A stretch of 64,000 nucleotides of DNA, from assembly GCA_963767245.1 (NCBI GenBank), contig CAVYDG010000014.1, positions 62,001-126,000 of the forward strand, given 5' to 3'. The notes beneath the pieces are model-generated. The model was not told the DNA's origin. It was given only the letters and a program-made list of their open reading frames with translations, and did not search any database. Source of the stretch: Roseiarcus sp963767245 (GTDB taxonomy: Bacteria; Pseudomonadota; Alphaproteobacteria; Rhizobiales; Beijerinckiaceae). The stretch's first letter is position 1, and each line of letters starts with the position of its first letter. Shown here in pieces: positions 18,459 through 27,844 of the stretch. Both the position numbers and the translations under genes were made by a program.

Positions 18459-19695
18459 ATGATGGGGCGCCCAGCCGGGCGAGACAAACATCGCGCGAAA
18501 GCGCGCCAACGGCCGCCACAACGCTCCTTGCGCTCGCGCTTGCGACGCTCGCTTTGCCGCTCGCCGCCCAGGCCGAGCCGCTCGAGGTCAAGGTCGGGGT
18601 GCTCCGGATCGGGCACTCGCGCGACACGGTCTCGATCCTCGACGTCCCCCCGGCCGACGACTTCATCGCCGGGGCGAGCATGGCGATGGCCGACAACAAC
18701 ACGACCGGCAAGTTTCTCGACCAGTCGTTCACAGTCGACGACGTCAAGCTGGCCGCGGACGACGACGCCGCGGCCGCGGCGCGGACGCTCCTGGACAGAG
18801 GCGTGCGTTACCTGATCGCCGATCTGCCGGCCGGCGCGCTGCTCAAAGTCGCCGACGCGGCCAAGGACGAGGGCGCGCTCGTCTTCAACGCGGGGCGCCC
18901 GACGACAGCTTGCGCGAGCAGGATTGCCGCGCCAACGTCATCCACACCGCCCCATCGCGCTCGATGCTGGCCGACGGTCTGGCGCAATACCTGATCTGGA
19001 AGCAGTGGCGAAAATGGTTCCTCGTCGTCGGCTCTCATCCCGAGGACGCCGCACTCGGCGCGGCCTACGAACGGGCGGCGAAGAAGTTCGGGGCCAAGAT
19101 CGTAGAGAAGCGGGTGTTCGAGGATACCGGCGGGGGACGGCGCTCGGATTTGGGGGTGGTGCAGACGCAGCGCCAGATGCCGGTCTTCACGCAGAACGCG
19201 CCCGACTACGATGTCCTCGTCGCCGCCGACGAGAGTGAAGTGTTCGCCGGCTATCTGCCCTATCGCACCTGGGATCCCCGCCCGGTCACCGGCTCCGCCG
19301 GGTTGTGGCCCACGAGCTGGGACCCCTCGCATGAAATGTGGGGCGCGGTGCAGCTGCAAAACCGGTTTCAGCGCATGTTCCATCGCCCCATGAACGCGCG
19401 CGACAATCAGGCGTGGGTGGCGATGCGGATGATCGGCGACGCGGTCAACCGGGCCAGGACCGCGGACGTGAAGGCGGTGCGGGCGCTCATGCTGGCGGCG
19501 GATTTCGAGGTCGCGGACTTCAAGGGAGTGGCGCTGACGCTGCGGCCGTGGAACCTGCAGCTTCGCCAGCCGATCCTCCTGACCGACGGCCGGGGCACGG
19601 TTTCGGTGTCTCCCCAGGAGGGTTTCCTGCACCAGGTCTCCGAACTCGATACGCTTGGTCTCGACCAGCCGGAAACCAAATGCACACTCGATTGA
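18459..19695 (+). CDS. Periplasmic binding protein, PQQ-dependent dehydrogenase-associated ABC system (one frame break, start unclear)
   Basis: The body is LALATLALPLAAQAEPLEV (signal peptide end), then KVGVLRIGHSRDTVSILDV, ASMAMADNNTTGKFLDQSF, VRYLIADLPAGALLKVAD, and after a break near 18895 (GGGG, one G short) SLREQDCRANVIHTAPSRSM, VFTQNAPDYDVLVAADESE, LYPYRTWD-type segment LPYRTWDPRPVTGSAGL, and SPQEGFLHQVSELDTLG. This matches the branched-chain-amino-acid-type binding proteins seen only in PQQ-linked ABC clusters. The open frame has no good start before the signal peptide; ATG 18459/18462 is in another frame, so a second indel is likely. Confidence 0.78.
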
Positions 19696-20657
19696 CCCTT
19701 TGCGCTCTGGCCCTCGCCGCCTGCGTGCTGTCAGCGACGCCGAGCCTCGCCAATACCGCCTTCGTCAGCAACGAGAAGGGCAACTCGATCTCGGTGATCG
19801 ACACCGCGACGCTCGAGGTGAGAAAGACGGTCAAGGTCGGTCAGCGTCCGCGCGGGATCGCGCTGTCGAACGACAATTCCGAGCTCTTCGTCTGCGTCGG
19901 CGACGACGACGCGATCCAGGTCATCGACACCAAGACCATGACGGTCGTCGGCGAGCTGCCGTCCGGCCCCGATCCCGAGCAATTGCGGGTAAGTCCGGAC
20001 GGGACCCTGGTGTTTGTCGCTAACGAGAACGACGCGCTGCTCACCGCCATCGACGTCAAGACCCGTCAGGTGGTCTCGCAGTTCCCCGTCGGGATCGAGC
20101 CGGAGGGCGTGGCGGTCAGTCCCGACGGGGCGATGGTCGTCAACACCTCCGAGACGACCAGCATGGCCCATCTCATCGACTGGCGGGCGAAAAAGGTCGT
20201 CGCCAACATTCTCGTCGCCCCGCGTCCGCGCTTCGCCGAGTTCAAACCCGACGGGTCTGAGCTTTGGGTGTCGTCCGAGGTCGGGGGAAAGGTCTCGGTC
20301 ATCGATCCGGTCAAAAAGGCGATCACCCAGACAATCGGCTTCGAGGTGCCGGGATTGCGCAAGGAGCAGATCCAGCCGGTCGGAATCCGATTCACCTCCG
20401 ACGGCGCGCTCGGCTTCGTCGCGCTCGGCCCCGCCAACCGCGTCGCGGTCATCGACGGTGGGACCAAGGCGGTGATCAAATATCTCTTGGTCGGCCAGCG
20501 CGTCTGGCACCTCGCGCTCACTCCGGACGACAAGCTCTTGTTCGCCACCAACGGCGTCTCGAACGACGTGTCGGTCATCGATGTTGGAGCGCTGAAGGTC
20601 TTGAAATCGATCGCCGTCGGCTCCTATCCCTGGGGCGTGGCGATCACCCGCCGATGA
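19680..20657 (+). CDS. PQQ-associated beta-propeller (YVTN repeat) periplasmic protein
   Basis: A 325-residue exported protein: signal peptide MHTRLTLCALALAACVLSAT (to SLA), then seven-bladed YVTN repeats such as AFVSNEKGNSISVIDTAT, FVCVGDDDAIQVIDTKTM, VFVANENDALLTAIDVKT, GKVSVIDPVKKAI and LFATNGVSNDVSVIDVGA. It belongs to the PQQ-dependent catabolism-associated propeller proteins. It starts at ATG 19680, inside the last 16 bases of the binding-protein gene, and its stop overlaps the ATPase start (ATGA). It probably works in the periplasm with the dehydrogenase or the transporter; the role is unproven. Confidence 0.88.
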   Translation: MHTRLTLCALALAACVLSATPSLANTAFVSNEKGNSISVIDTATLEVRKTVKVGQRPRGIALSNDNSELFVCVGDDDAIQVIDTKTMTVVGELPSGPDPEQLRVSPDGTLVFVANENDALLTAIDVKTRQVVSQFPVGIEPEGVAVSPDGAMVVNTSETTSMAHLIDWRAKKVVANILVAPRPRFAEFKPDGSELWVSSEVGGKVSVIDPVKKAITQTIGFEVPGLRKEQIQPVGIRFTSDGALGFVALGPANRVAVIDGGTKAVIKYLLVGQRVWHLALTPDDKLLFATNGVSNDVSVIDVGALKVLKSIAVGSYPWGVAITRR

Positions 20658-21430
20658 ACGGCGCCGCCGCGTCCTCGAAGGCCTCGATCCTCCGGGCGCT
20701 TGCGGTCGAGCATGTCTCGCACGCCTATGGCGCGCGCAAGGCGCTCGACGATGTGAGCTTTGAGGTCCCGCCTTCGACTTTCGCCGTGCTGATCGGCCTC
20801 AACGGCGCGGGCAAGAGCACGCTGTTTTCGATCATCACCCGCCTCTATGCCGCCGGCGGCGGCTCCGTCAGTGTGTTCGGCTTCGACGTCGCCCGTCAGA
20901 GCGGCGCGGCGCTCGCGCGGATCGGCGTCGTGTTTCAGAGCCGGACGCTCGATCTCGATCTCACCATCGATCAGAACCTGCGCTATCAGGCGGCCCTGCA
21001 CGGCGTCGCCGGCGCCGAGGCGCGCGCCCGCGGGAGCGCGCTGCTTCAGCGAGTCGGCCTCGCCGATCGCGCCCATGATCGCGTGCGCGAGCTTTCCGGC
21101 GGACAGATGCGCCGGGTCGAAATCGCCCGCGCGCTCATCCATCGCCCCCGTCTCCTGCTGCTCGACGAGCCGACCGCCGGGCTCGACGTCAGGGCGCGCG
21201 CGGACATCCTGGCGCTGACCCGGGGCCTCGTCGCCACGGACGGGGTGAGCGTGCTCTGGACCACGCACCTCGTCGACGAGGCAAAGCCTGACGACAGCGT
21301 CATCGTGCTGCACGAGGGCCGCGTCCTGGCGGCGGACCGGGCGCAGGCGGTGGTGGCGGCGGCCGGCGCGCAATCGCTCGCGGACGCCTTCGCACGGCTG
21401 ACTGGCGAGCCCGGGGCGGCGGCGTCGTGA
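20654..21430 (+). CDS. ABC transporter ATPase, PQQ-associated
   Basis: A 258-residue cytosolic ATP-binding subunit: Walker A LIGLNGAGKST, Q-loop GVVFQSRTLDLDLT, signature ELSGGQMRRVEIARAL, Walker B LLLLDEPTAGLD, and H-loop TTHLVDEA. It is intact. It pairs with the ABC-2 permease that follows (start overlap) and belongs to the export-type group found in PQQ alcohol dehydrogenase clusters. The presence of both a binding protein of importer type and an exporter-type ABC pair is a known but unexplained feature of these loci. Confidence 0.9.
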   Translation: MNGAAASSKASILRALAVEHVSHAYGARKALDDVSFEVPPSTFAVLIGLNGAGKSTLFSIITRLYAAGGGSVSVFGFDVARQSGAALARIGVVFQSRTLDLDLTIDQNLRYQAALHGVAGAEARARGSALLQRVGLADRAHDRVRELSGGQMRRVEIARALIHRPRLLLLDEPTAGLDVRARADILALTRGLVATDGVSVLWTTHLVDEAKPDDSVIVLHEGRVLAADRAQAVVAAAGAQSLADAFARLTGEPGAAAS

Positions 21431-22263
21431 GCGCGACCGAGACAGAAACCCCGGCGCCGTTCGGCCTCGGCGGCTATCTCATCTGCCTTCGCGGAATCGT
21501 CTGGCGCGAGGGCCTGCGTTTTCTACATCAGCGCGAGCGGTTCGTTTCCGCCCTGGTGCGCCCGCTGGTGTGGCTCTTCATCTTCGCCGCCGGCTTCCGC
21601 CAGGTCCTCGGCGTCTCGATCATCCCGCCCTACGAGACCTATGTTCTCTACGACGTCTATATCACGCCGGGCCTGATCGCGATGATCCAGCTGTTCAACG
21701 GCATGCAGTCGTCGCTGTCTATGGTCTACGACCGCGAGATGGGCTCGATGCGTCTCCTGCTGGTCAGCCCGGCGCCGCGCTGGTTCCTTTTGACCGCCAA
21801 GCTCGTCGCCGGGGTCGCGGTCTCGATCCTGCAGGTCTACGCCTATCTCGTCATCGCCTACTTCTGGGAGATCGAGCCGCCGAGCCCGTGGGGCTACCTG
21901 ACGATCCTGCCGGCGCTCATCCTCTCGGGACTGATGCTCGGCGCGCTCGGCATGGTGCTGTCGTCACTCGTCAGGCAGCTTGAGAATTTCGCCGGCGTGA
22001 TGAATTTCGTCATCTTCCCGATGTTCTTCGCCTCCTCAGCCCTCTATCCGCTGTGGCGGGTGCAGGAAGGCAGCCCGTGGCTCGCAACCGTCTGCCGGCT
22101 CAATCCGTTCACCTACGCGGTCGAACTGATCCGCTTCGCTTTCTGGGGCCGGATCGAGCCGGTCTCGCTTGCTGTCGTCGCAGGCTGCGCCGCCGTTTTT
22201 CTCGGCGCCGCGATCATCGCCTACGATCCCGCGCGCGGGATGTTGATGCGGCGCGGCGGCTGA
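21427..22263 (+). CDS. ABC-2 type permease, PQQ-associated
   Basis: A 278-residue inner-membrane protein with about six spans. GTG 21427 overlaps the ATPase stop. Typical ABC-2 segments are visible: WREGLRFLHQRERFVSALVR before helix 1, YITPGLIAMIQLFNGMQSSL, YDREMGSMRLLLVSPAPRW in the cytoplasmic loop, and a late FRRVQEGSPWLATV-like region (LWRVQEGSPWLATVCRLNP). It forms the transport channel with the preceding ATPase. Substrate unknown. It ends the cluster; the next 309 bases have no gene. Confidence 0.88.
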   Translation: MSATETETPAPFGLGGYLICLRGIVWREGLRFLHQRERFVSALVRPLVWLFIFAAGFRQVLGVSIIPPYETYVLYDVYITPGLIAMIQLFNGMQSSLSMVYDREMGSMRLLLVSPAPRWFLLTAKLVAGVAVSILQVYAYLVIAYFWEIEPPSPWGYLTILPALILSGLMLGALGMVLSSLVRQLENFAGVMNFVIFPMFFASSALYPLWRVQEGSPWLATVCRLNPFTYAVELIRFAFWGRIEPVSLAVVAGCAAVFLGAAIIAYDPARGMLMRRGG

Positions 22264-22572
22264 CGGTCTCGCCCTCGCTGACTTCAGCCATTGCGGGGAA
22301 TCCGGCAATTATACAGTAAATGTCAGGACGCTCATTTGAGCAAATGAGCCTGCACGAAGCATATGCCCTGAACGATTGTTAGGACCCGAGTATCAAAAGT
22401 CCACTTAGATGCTGCAGCGCACACGCCGCAATATGACAATTGGTTGACATTAGGCTGTCTAAACATTGACCACCATCAAATTGAAATGATTTTTTCCCTG
22501 CGGACACGTTGAGAACAAATTCCCTCGGCATAAGTTGCTTCCGAGCCCATCCGGTGAGAGGGAGCCTCCTTT
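22264..22572. promoter_or_regulatory. Low-G+C intergenic region with an operator-like palindrome
   Basis: This 309-base stretch holds no gene and is richer in A+T than its surroundings. It contains a perfect inverted repeat, GCTCATTTG-AG-CAAATGAGC (22330-22349), and TTGACA at 22443-22448 without a good -10 partner. It separates the PQQ-linked cluster from a small conserved gene. The palindrome has the size of a dimeric repressor or activator site. Confidence 0.4.
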
Positions 22573-22923
22573 ATGACCGTCCGCGAGATCGTCCTGACCT
22601 GCTCCAATCCTCATGTGGCGCGCGCCGCGGTCCTTTCTATCGGCGGCGATTTCGCCCGCCGCTTCTCTCGCGACGCCGCCAAACGCAACCTGACGAGCGG
22701 GGTCTTCGCCGCCGGGCTGGTTCGCCGCTTCTCCCGCCAGGCGGCCGACGGCGACTGGGAGGGCGTCGGCCACGCGGCGCAGGGCGCCGACCAGCCGATC
22801 CTTTCGGGCCTCAGGTACATTCTGGAACGGGTCCGCGATCTGGACGACGACGATTCCGAACCCGTCGAGGACTGGCGCGCACCCGCGCCATCGTTCTCGC
22901 GATGCGCAGCCTGGCGGCACTGA
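22573..22923 (+). CDS. Conserved hypothetical protein
   Basis: A 116-residue soluble protein: MTVREIVLTCSNPHVARAAV, then SIGGDFARRFSRDAAKRNL, SGVFAAGLVRRFSR, DGDWEGVGHAAQG and ADQPILSGLRYILERVRDL. I know similar short proteins from Rhizobiales with no assigned function. They usually end in a segment like PPAWMxAAS; here the end (DWRAPAPSFSRCAAWRH) does not match, so a late frame break is possible. An AGGGAG-like site precedes the ATG (GAGAGGGAGCC at 22556-22566). It stands alone before xylB. Confidence 0.6.
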   Translation: MTVREIVLTCSNPHVARAAVLSIGGDFARRFSRDAAKRNLTSGVFAAGLVRRFSRQAADGDWEGVGHAAQGADQPILSGLRYILERVRDLDDDDSEPVEDWRAPAPSFSRCAAWRH

Positions 22924-23037
22924 ACAGAGAGGCGCACGACTCCCTTCTCCCCTTGCGGGAGATGGGGGCCCGAAGGACCGGATGAGGGGTCGCGCCGCCG
23001 CTTGTGAACGCTCTCGGGGCGGCGCAGAATTCGCGTT

Positions 23038-24498
23038 ATGTATCTCGGGCTCGACTGTGGCACCTCCGGCCTCAAGGCGGTTCTGACCGACGAGCGCGGC
23101 GCGCAGCTCGCCAGCGCCCAGCGCCCCTATTCGCCCGACCGTCCGCGCGCCGGCTGGTCGGAGCAGGATCCCGACGTCTGGGTGGCCGCCATGGCCGGCG
23201 CGATCGCGGACATCAAGGTGTCCGCCGGCAAGGCGCTCGGCGCCCTAAGGGGTATCGGCTTCTCCGGCCAGATGCATGGCGCGGTCCTCCTCGACGGCGC
23301 CATGAAGCCGGTCCGACCCGCCATCCTGCACAATGACGCGCGCGCCCATCGCGAGGCGCAGGAACTCGGCGCCGATCATCCCGGGCTCGCCTGGATTGTA
23401 GGCGTTAAGCCCATGCCTGGCTTCACCGGGCCGAAGCTCAAATGGATCGCCCGGCATGAGCCGGACAATCGCCGCCGCGCTGCGTGGGTCCTGTCGCCGA
23501 AGGATTATTTGCGCCTCAGGCTCGGCGGCGAACTTGCCACCGACATGAGCGACGCCGCTGGGACGTGGCTCCTCGACGAGGCGGCGCGGGCGTGGTCGGC
23601 GGAAGCCTTCGCGGCCTGCGAGGCCGATCCCGCCTGGGCGCCGCGGCTCGTCGAGGGGTCGGCCCCGGCCGGGCGGATCGGACCAAAAGCCGGCGACGAG
23701 TTCGGCCTGCCGCACGGCGCCGTTTTGACCGCCGGCGGCGGCGATGCGGCGATAGGCGCGATCGGCCTCGGCGCGATCGCGCCGGGCGAAGCGTTCATTT
23801 CGCTCGGCACCGCGACCCAGCTCATCGTCGCCACCGATCGCTATCTGCCGGCGACCGAAAAGCTCGTCCACTCTTTCGCCCATGCGCTGCCGAACCGCTG
23901 GTACGCCATGGCGGCGATGCTCAATGGCGCCGGCGCGCTGGCTTTCGCCGGCCGGCTCTTCGGGGCGCCGCCCGAGACGCTCGAGCGCGAAGCGGCCGCG
24001 GATTATCATGGGCCAGGCAGCCTTCTGTTCCTGCCCTACCTGTCCGGCGAGCGCACGCCGCTTGACGACCCTTATGCGCGGGGCGTCCTGTTCGGCCTGA
24101 ACGAGACGGCGTCGCGCGCCGACGTCGCCCGCGCGGTGATGGAGGGGGTCGCGCTGACGCTCGCCGACGCGCGCGACTGCCTCGCCGCCGCCGGCGCTCG
24201 GGTCGAACGCGTCGCCCTCACCGGCGGCGGCGCGAAGAGCCTGTTGTGGACGCGGATGATCGCCGCCGCGACCGGCTTTGCCGTCGTCCGCATGCAGGGC
24301 GGCGAAACCAGCCCCGCATTCGGCGCCGCCCGGCTCGCCCGGATGGCGTCGACCGGAGAACCGCCGGAGATCGTCTGCCGGCCGCCCGAAATCGCCGACG
24401 TGACCGCGCCCGACCCGAAGCTCGCCGCAATGTTCGCCGCGCAGCGTGAGCGGTTCAAGGCGCTTTACGGCGCCCTGAAGGAGGAGTTTCGGAGGTAG
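23038..24498 (+). CDS. xylB: Xylulokinase
   Basis: A 486-residue FGGY-family sugar kinase that phosphorylates D-xylulose to xylulose 5-phosphate in the cytosol. It starts MYLGLDCGTSGLKAVLTDER (phosphate-binding motif 1), has GWSEQDPDVWVAAM, GFSGQMHGAVLLD, PAILHNDARAHREAQEL and MPGFTGPKLKWI as in XylB, the catalytic-aspartate segment ATDMSDAAGTWLLDE, then GGGDAAIGAIGLGAI, FLPYLSGERTPLDDP and ALTGGGAKSLLWTRMIA (motif 2). It is intact and of normal length. No xylose isomerase or transporter is adjacent. It converges on the methyltransferase gene, nine bases away. Confidence 0.92.
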   Translation: MYLGLDCGTSGLKAVLTDERGAQLASAQRPYSPDRPRAGWSEQDPDVWVAAMAGAIADIKVSAGKALGALRGIGFSGQMHGAVLLDGAMKPVRPAILHNDARAHREAQELGADHPGLAWIVGVKPMPGFTGPKLKWIARHEPDNRRRAAWVLSPKDYLRLRLGGELATDMSDAAGTWLLDEAARAWSAEAFAACEADPAWAPRLVEGSAPAGRIGPKAGDEFGLPHGAVLTAGGGDAAIGAIGLGAIAPGEAFISLGTATQLIVATDRYLPATEKLVHSFAHALPNRWYAMAAMLNGAGALAFAGRLFGAPPETLEREAAADYHGPGSLLFLPYLSGERTPLDDPYARGVLFGLNETASRADVARAVMEGVALTLADARDCLAAAGARVERVALTGGGAKSLLWTRMIAAATGFAVVRMQGGETSPAFGAARLARMASTGEPPEIVCRPPEIADVTAPDPKLAAMFAAQRERFKALYGALKEEFRR

Positions 24499-24507
24499 CC
24501 TCGGCGC

Positions 24508-25272
24508 TCAGGCCGTCGAGGCCTCGATCATCAAAACGTCGAGCATGAAGGACCCGTCGGGCTCGATCGCAAAATGCGCCTTCGTCTCCGACGAGGCCGC
24601 CACCTGGAGCGCCCGGATCGCGCGCACGTTCTCTTCGGGCGTCCGCATCCGCGCGATCCAGACGGGAAAATCCATCCGCAGCCGCCAGGTCCGGCAAGCC
24701 TCGACGGCGAAGCCCGAGCGGGCGAGCGCTCCGAACCATTGCGCGCAGGTGTAATCGCGGACATGGGAATGGTCGCGCAGGAGTTCGATCGCCTGGAGAT
24801 GGGTATCGAGAAGCGCGGAACCCGGGGCAAAGGCGTCGACGAACACGGCTTTTCCGCCGCGTTTGAGCACCCGGCGCGCCTGCCTCAGCCCGGCCTCGAA
24901 GTCGCGCCAGTGATGGGTGGAGAACCGCGAGGCGACGACATCGAACGTCGCATCGTCAAACGGCAACCCCTCGGCCGGAGCTTCGACGGTCTCGATGTTG
25001 GTTAGGCCCTTCCCGCGCGCCGTCTCCGCCACCGCCGCCAGCATGTCGGACGACAGGTCGGTCGCGACGACCCGGCGCGCGTGGCGCGCGAGCGTGTAGG
25101 CGACGTGCCCGCCCCCGGCGCCGAGATCGAGAGCGAGGTCTGGGCGCAGCGTGTGCGCCAGCGCCGCGATCCGGTCGAGATCCGCACCCTGGCTGTGGAC
25201 CGCGCTTTCGACATAGGCCCTCGCCTGCGGTCCGAATTGCGCCTCGACGACCTTCTCATGCGCCTCGACCAT
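24508..25272 (-). CDS. SAM-dependent methyltransferase (class I)
   Basis: A 254-residue cytosolic methyltransferase. Motif I is LALDLGAGGGHVAYTLARH, followed by VVATDLSSDMLAAV, PFDDATFDVVASRFSTHHW (motif post-II) and LRQARRVLKRGGKAVFVDAF. Substrate unknown; UbiE/COQ5-like or small-molecule methyltransferases are closest. RBS AAGGAG lies nine bases before ATG 25272. About 70 bases upstream, on the same strand, is a perfect TATAAT (25347-25342) without a strong -35. The regulator gene at 25358 is divergent, so it may control this gene. Confidence 0.85.
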   Translation of the reverse strand: MVEAHEKVVEAQFGPQARAYVESAVHSQGADLDRIAALAHTLRPDLALDLGAGGGHVAYTLARHARRVVATDLSSDMLAAVAETARGKGLTNIETVEAPAEGLPFDDATFDVVASRFSTHHWRDFEAGLRQARRVLKRGGKAVFVDAFAPGSALLDTHLQAIELLRDHSHVRDYTCAQWFGALARSGFAVEACRTWRLRMDFPVWIARMRTPEENVRAIRALQVAASSETKAHFAIEPDGSFMLDVLMIEASTA

Positions 25273-25357
25273 GAAATCGCTCCTTTGCCTTCTCCGACCC
25301 TTGCGTTCGGTCTAAACTGGTACAAGATCGAATCTTATCCTATTATATCGACTGCTA

Positions 25358-26132
25358 TTGCTGGACTCGGATCAAAGGCTGCTCCTCGGCGAGTTCGTGC
25401 GCGCTCATCGCGAGCGAATGCAGCCGACGGCGACGGCCGGCCGCCGGCGGACGTCGGGTCTCCGGCGCGAGGAAACTCGCCGGTCGAGCCGGCATCAGCG
25501 TGACCTGGTGTACGTGGATAGAGCAAGGCCGGCCGGTGCAAGCCTCCCCGGAGGCGCTGGGCCGCATCGCCAATGCGCTATCGCTGTCGCGCGCCGAACG
25601 CGACTATTTGTTTGAGCTTGCGGGTCGCCTCGATCCGGAAGGATCGGGCGGGTCCTCAGCCGACGCGCCCCCCGCATTGATCGCGGCGGTTGGAGCGATC
25701 AAACACCCGGCCTACGGACTTGACCGGCTCTGGGGCGCCTGCTGCTGGAATGAAGCCGCAGCGCGACTTTTTCACGGCTGGCTCGACGGGGATTGTCAGC
25801 GCAACCTGTTGCGCTACGTGTTTCTGGAGCCTTCCGCCCGCGCGCTGATTCCCGCCTGGAAGGACAGGGCGCGACGGCTGCTCGCCGAGTTCCGCGCCGA
25901 TTTCGCGCACACGTTTCGCGACGCCCGAGTCAAGACTTTCGTTGAAACGCTCCGCAGCGAGAGCCCGTTGTTCGCGGAAGCCTGGGATGAGCAGGCCGTT
26001 CAGATCCGCGAAGGCGGGCGTCGCTCATTCAACCATCCCCGCGACGGACTCCTGAGCTTCACCCAGCACACGTTCGCCCCGGCGGAGCGCCCCGATTACA
26101 AACTCGTCATGCTCGCGCCCGCGGACGATTAA
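25358..26132 (+). CDS. MmyB-type helix-turn-helix regulator (one frame break)
   Basis: The N-terminal HTH reads LLGEFVRAHRERMQP, TSGLRREE and, after removing one A near 25469, LAGRAGISVTWCTWIEQGRP, a pattern typical of XRE regulators with a C-terminal MmyB ligand-binding domain. The C-terminal part has WGACCWNEAAARLFHGWLDG, RNLLRYVFLEPSARALIPAW and FTQHTFAPAERPDYKLVM, which fit MmyB. About 257 residues. The start is uncertain; TTG 25358 is the first candidate before the HTH. Such genes often regulate an adjacent divergent oxidoreductase or methyltransferase gene, here the one starting at 25272. Confidence 0.82.
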
Positions 26133-26259
26133 GACCCCTTCAAGCCCGCTTCCTTGAGAAAGCTTAATGCGCCGGCCAAGTTCCGGATAGGCGCTGAGGC
26201 CGATGATCCTGTCGATCAACCGCTGTAACGCGGTCATTCAGGAATCCGGAGGCCTCCCT

Positions 26260-27765
26260 ATGTCTTACCCCACTTTCGCCGGCCAGCGCGCGCGGCGCAA
26301 AACGATCCTCGCCTCGGTTGCCGTAGCTTCGCTTGTCGCCGCGGGCGCCTTCGCCGAGGGCGCCTTGACGAGCTCTCCTCCCGCCCATGCGGCGCCCGTC
26401 ATGACGTCCGATCTCAATGCACAGGGCGCGCCGTCGTTCGCGACTTTGATTGAGCGCGTCAAGCCGGCGGTCGTCTCGGTCAAGGTCAAGATCGCCAACG
26501 CCGCAGCCACTGGCGGCGACGGCGTTCAGATGGACAACCTGCCGCCGGAAATGCAGGAGTTCCTCAAGCGGTTCGGCGGCGGCTCCAACGGCGCGCCCCA
26601 GGCCCCGCAGCACGGCGCGATGGCCGAGGGCTCGGGCTTCTTCGTTTCCGCCGACGGCTATGTCGTCACCAACAACCACGTGGTCGAAAACGCCAAGACC
26701 GTCACCGTCACCATGGACAACGGCAAGACTCTCGACGCCAAGGTGATCGGGACCGACCCGAAGACCGATGTCGCCCTGATCAAGGTCAACGAGGCTGGCG
26801 ACTATCCGTTCGTCAGTTTCGCCAAGGAGATGCCGCGGATCGGCGATTGGGTGGTCGCGATCGGCAACCCATACGGCCTCGGCGGCACTGTTACCGCGGG
26901 CATCATCTCCGCCGAGGGCCGTGACATCGGCGACGGCCCCTATGACCGCTTCCTGCAGATCGACGCGCCGATCAACAAGGGCAATTCCGGCGGACCGACC
27001 TTCAACACCAAGGGCGAAGTGGTCGGCATGAACACCGCCATCTTCTCGCCGTCGGGCGGCAGCGTCGGCATCGGCTTCGCCATTCCAGCCTCAACAGTGA
27101 GCAGCGTCGAATCGGCGCTGGAGCATGGCGGCAGCGTCGCGCGCGGCTATCTCGGGGTGCAGATCCAGCCGGTGAGCGACGACATCGCCGAAAACCTCGG
27201 GCTCAAGTCCGCCAATGGCGCGATCGTCGACAAGGTCATGCCGGGGACCCCCGCCGCCGACGCCGGCCTCAAGACCGGCGACGTCATCAGCAAGCTGAAC
27301 GGGCAGAAAATCGACGACGCGGCCGATCTGACCCGCCAGATCGGCGAACTCAAGCCCACCGCCACGATCGAGCTGACCTACCTTCGCGACGGCGCCGAAA
27401 AGACCGCCCAGGCTAAGCTGGCGGATCTGAAGAATGAGACGACGGCCAAGGCCGGCGACGCTCAGGCGCCGAAGGACCAGGCGGCGCCAATGCTCGGCAT
27501 TCAGCTCGCGCCTGCCAAGGAGGTCGCCGGCGCCGGGGACCAGGGCGTCGCGATCGTCGGCGTCGATCCGAACGGCGCGGCTGCCGAACAGGGCCTGGCC
27601 ACCGGCCAGGTCATCCTCGATGTCGGCGGCAAGCCGGTGTCGACGCCCCAGGAGGTGAAGTCCGAAGTCGCGAGCGCGAAGAGCCAGGGCAAGAAGTCGG
27701 TGCTGATGCGGATCCAGACCACCGACGGCGCCCGGTTCGTGGCCGTCCCGTTCCCCAAGGCGTGA
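26260..27765 (+). CDS. degP: Periplasmic serine protease/chaperone DegP (HtrA family)
   Basis: A 501-residue Do-type protease that degrades or refolds misfolded envelope proteins. It has an export signal (ARRKTILASVAVASLVAAGA), a trypsin-like domain with the triad His140 (VVTNNHVVE), Asp170 (PKTDVALI) and Ser243 (KGNSGGPTF), and two PDZ domains (starting near GYLGVQIQPVSDD and MLGIQLAPAKEV). Intact. ATG 26260 is chosen because GGAGGC lies seven bases upstream; an in-frame ATG at 26203 would add a non-signal extension. A terminator follows. Confidence 0.93.
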   Translation: MSYPTFAGQRARRKTILASVAVASLVAAGAFAEGALTSSPPAHAAPVMTSDLNAQGAPSFATLIERVKPAVVSVKVKIANAAATGGDGVQMDNLPPEMQEFLKRFGGGSNGAPQAPQHGAMAEGSGFFVSADGYVVTNNHVVENAKTVTVTMDNGKTLDAKVIGTDPKTDVALIKVNEAGDYPFVSFAKEMPRIGDWVVAIGNPYGLGGTVTAGIISAEGRDIGDGPYDRFLQIDAPINKGNSGGPTFNTKGEVVGMNTAIFSPSGGSVGIGFAIPASTVSSVESALEHGGSVARGYLGVQIQPVSDDIAENLGLKSANGAIVDKVMPGTPAADAGLKTGDVISKLNGQKIDDAADLTRQIGELKPTATIELTYLRDGAEKTAQAKLADLKNETTAKAGDAQAPKDQAAPMLGIQLAPAKEVAGAGDQGVAIVGVDPNGAAAEQGLATGQVILDVGGKPVSTPQEVKSEVASAKSQGKKSVLMRIQTTDGARFVAVPFPKA

Positions 27766-27844
27766 TCGCAATCCCACGCTGACGGGACGGCGGCGGCGCG
27801 CCGACTTGGGAGGGAAAGCGCGCCGCCGTTTTCAAGCGAAAAAG

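Noticed and set aside
22340..22380. A sigma54 promoter upstream of the 22573 gene
   Set aside because: The GC and GG elements are not at the right spacing (no TGGCAC-N5-TTGC).
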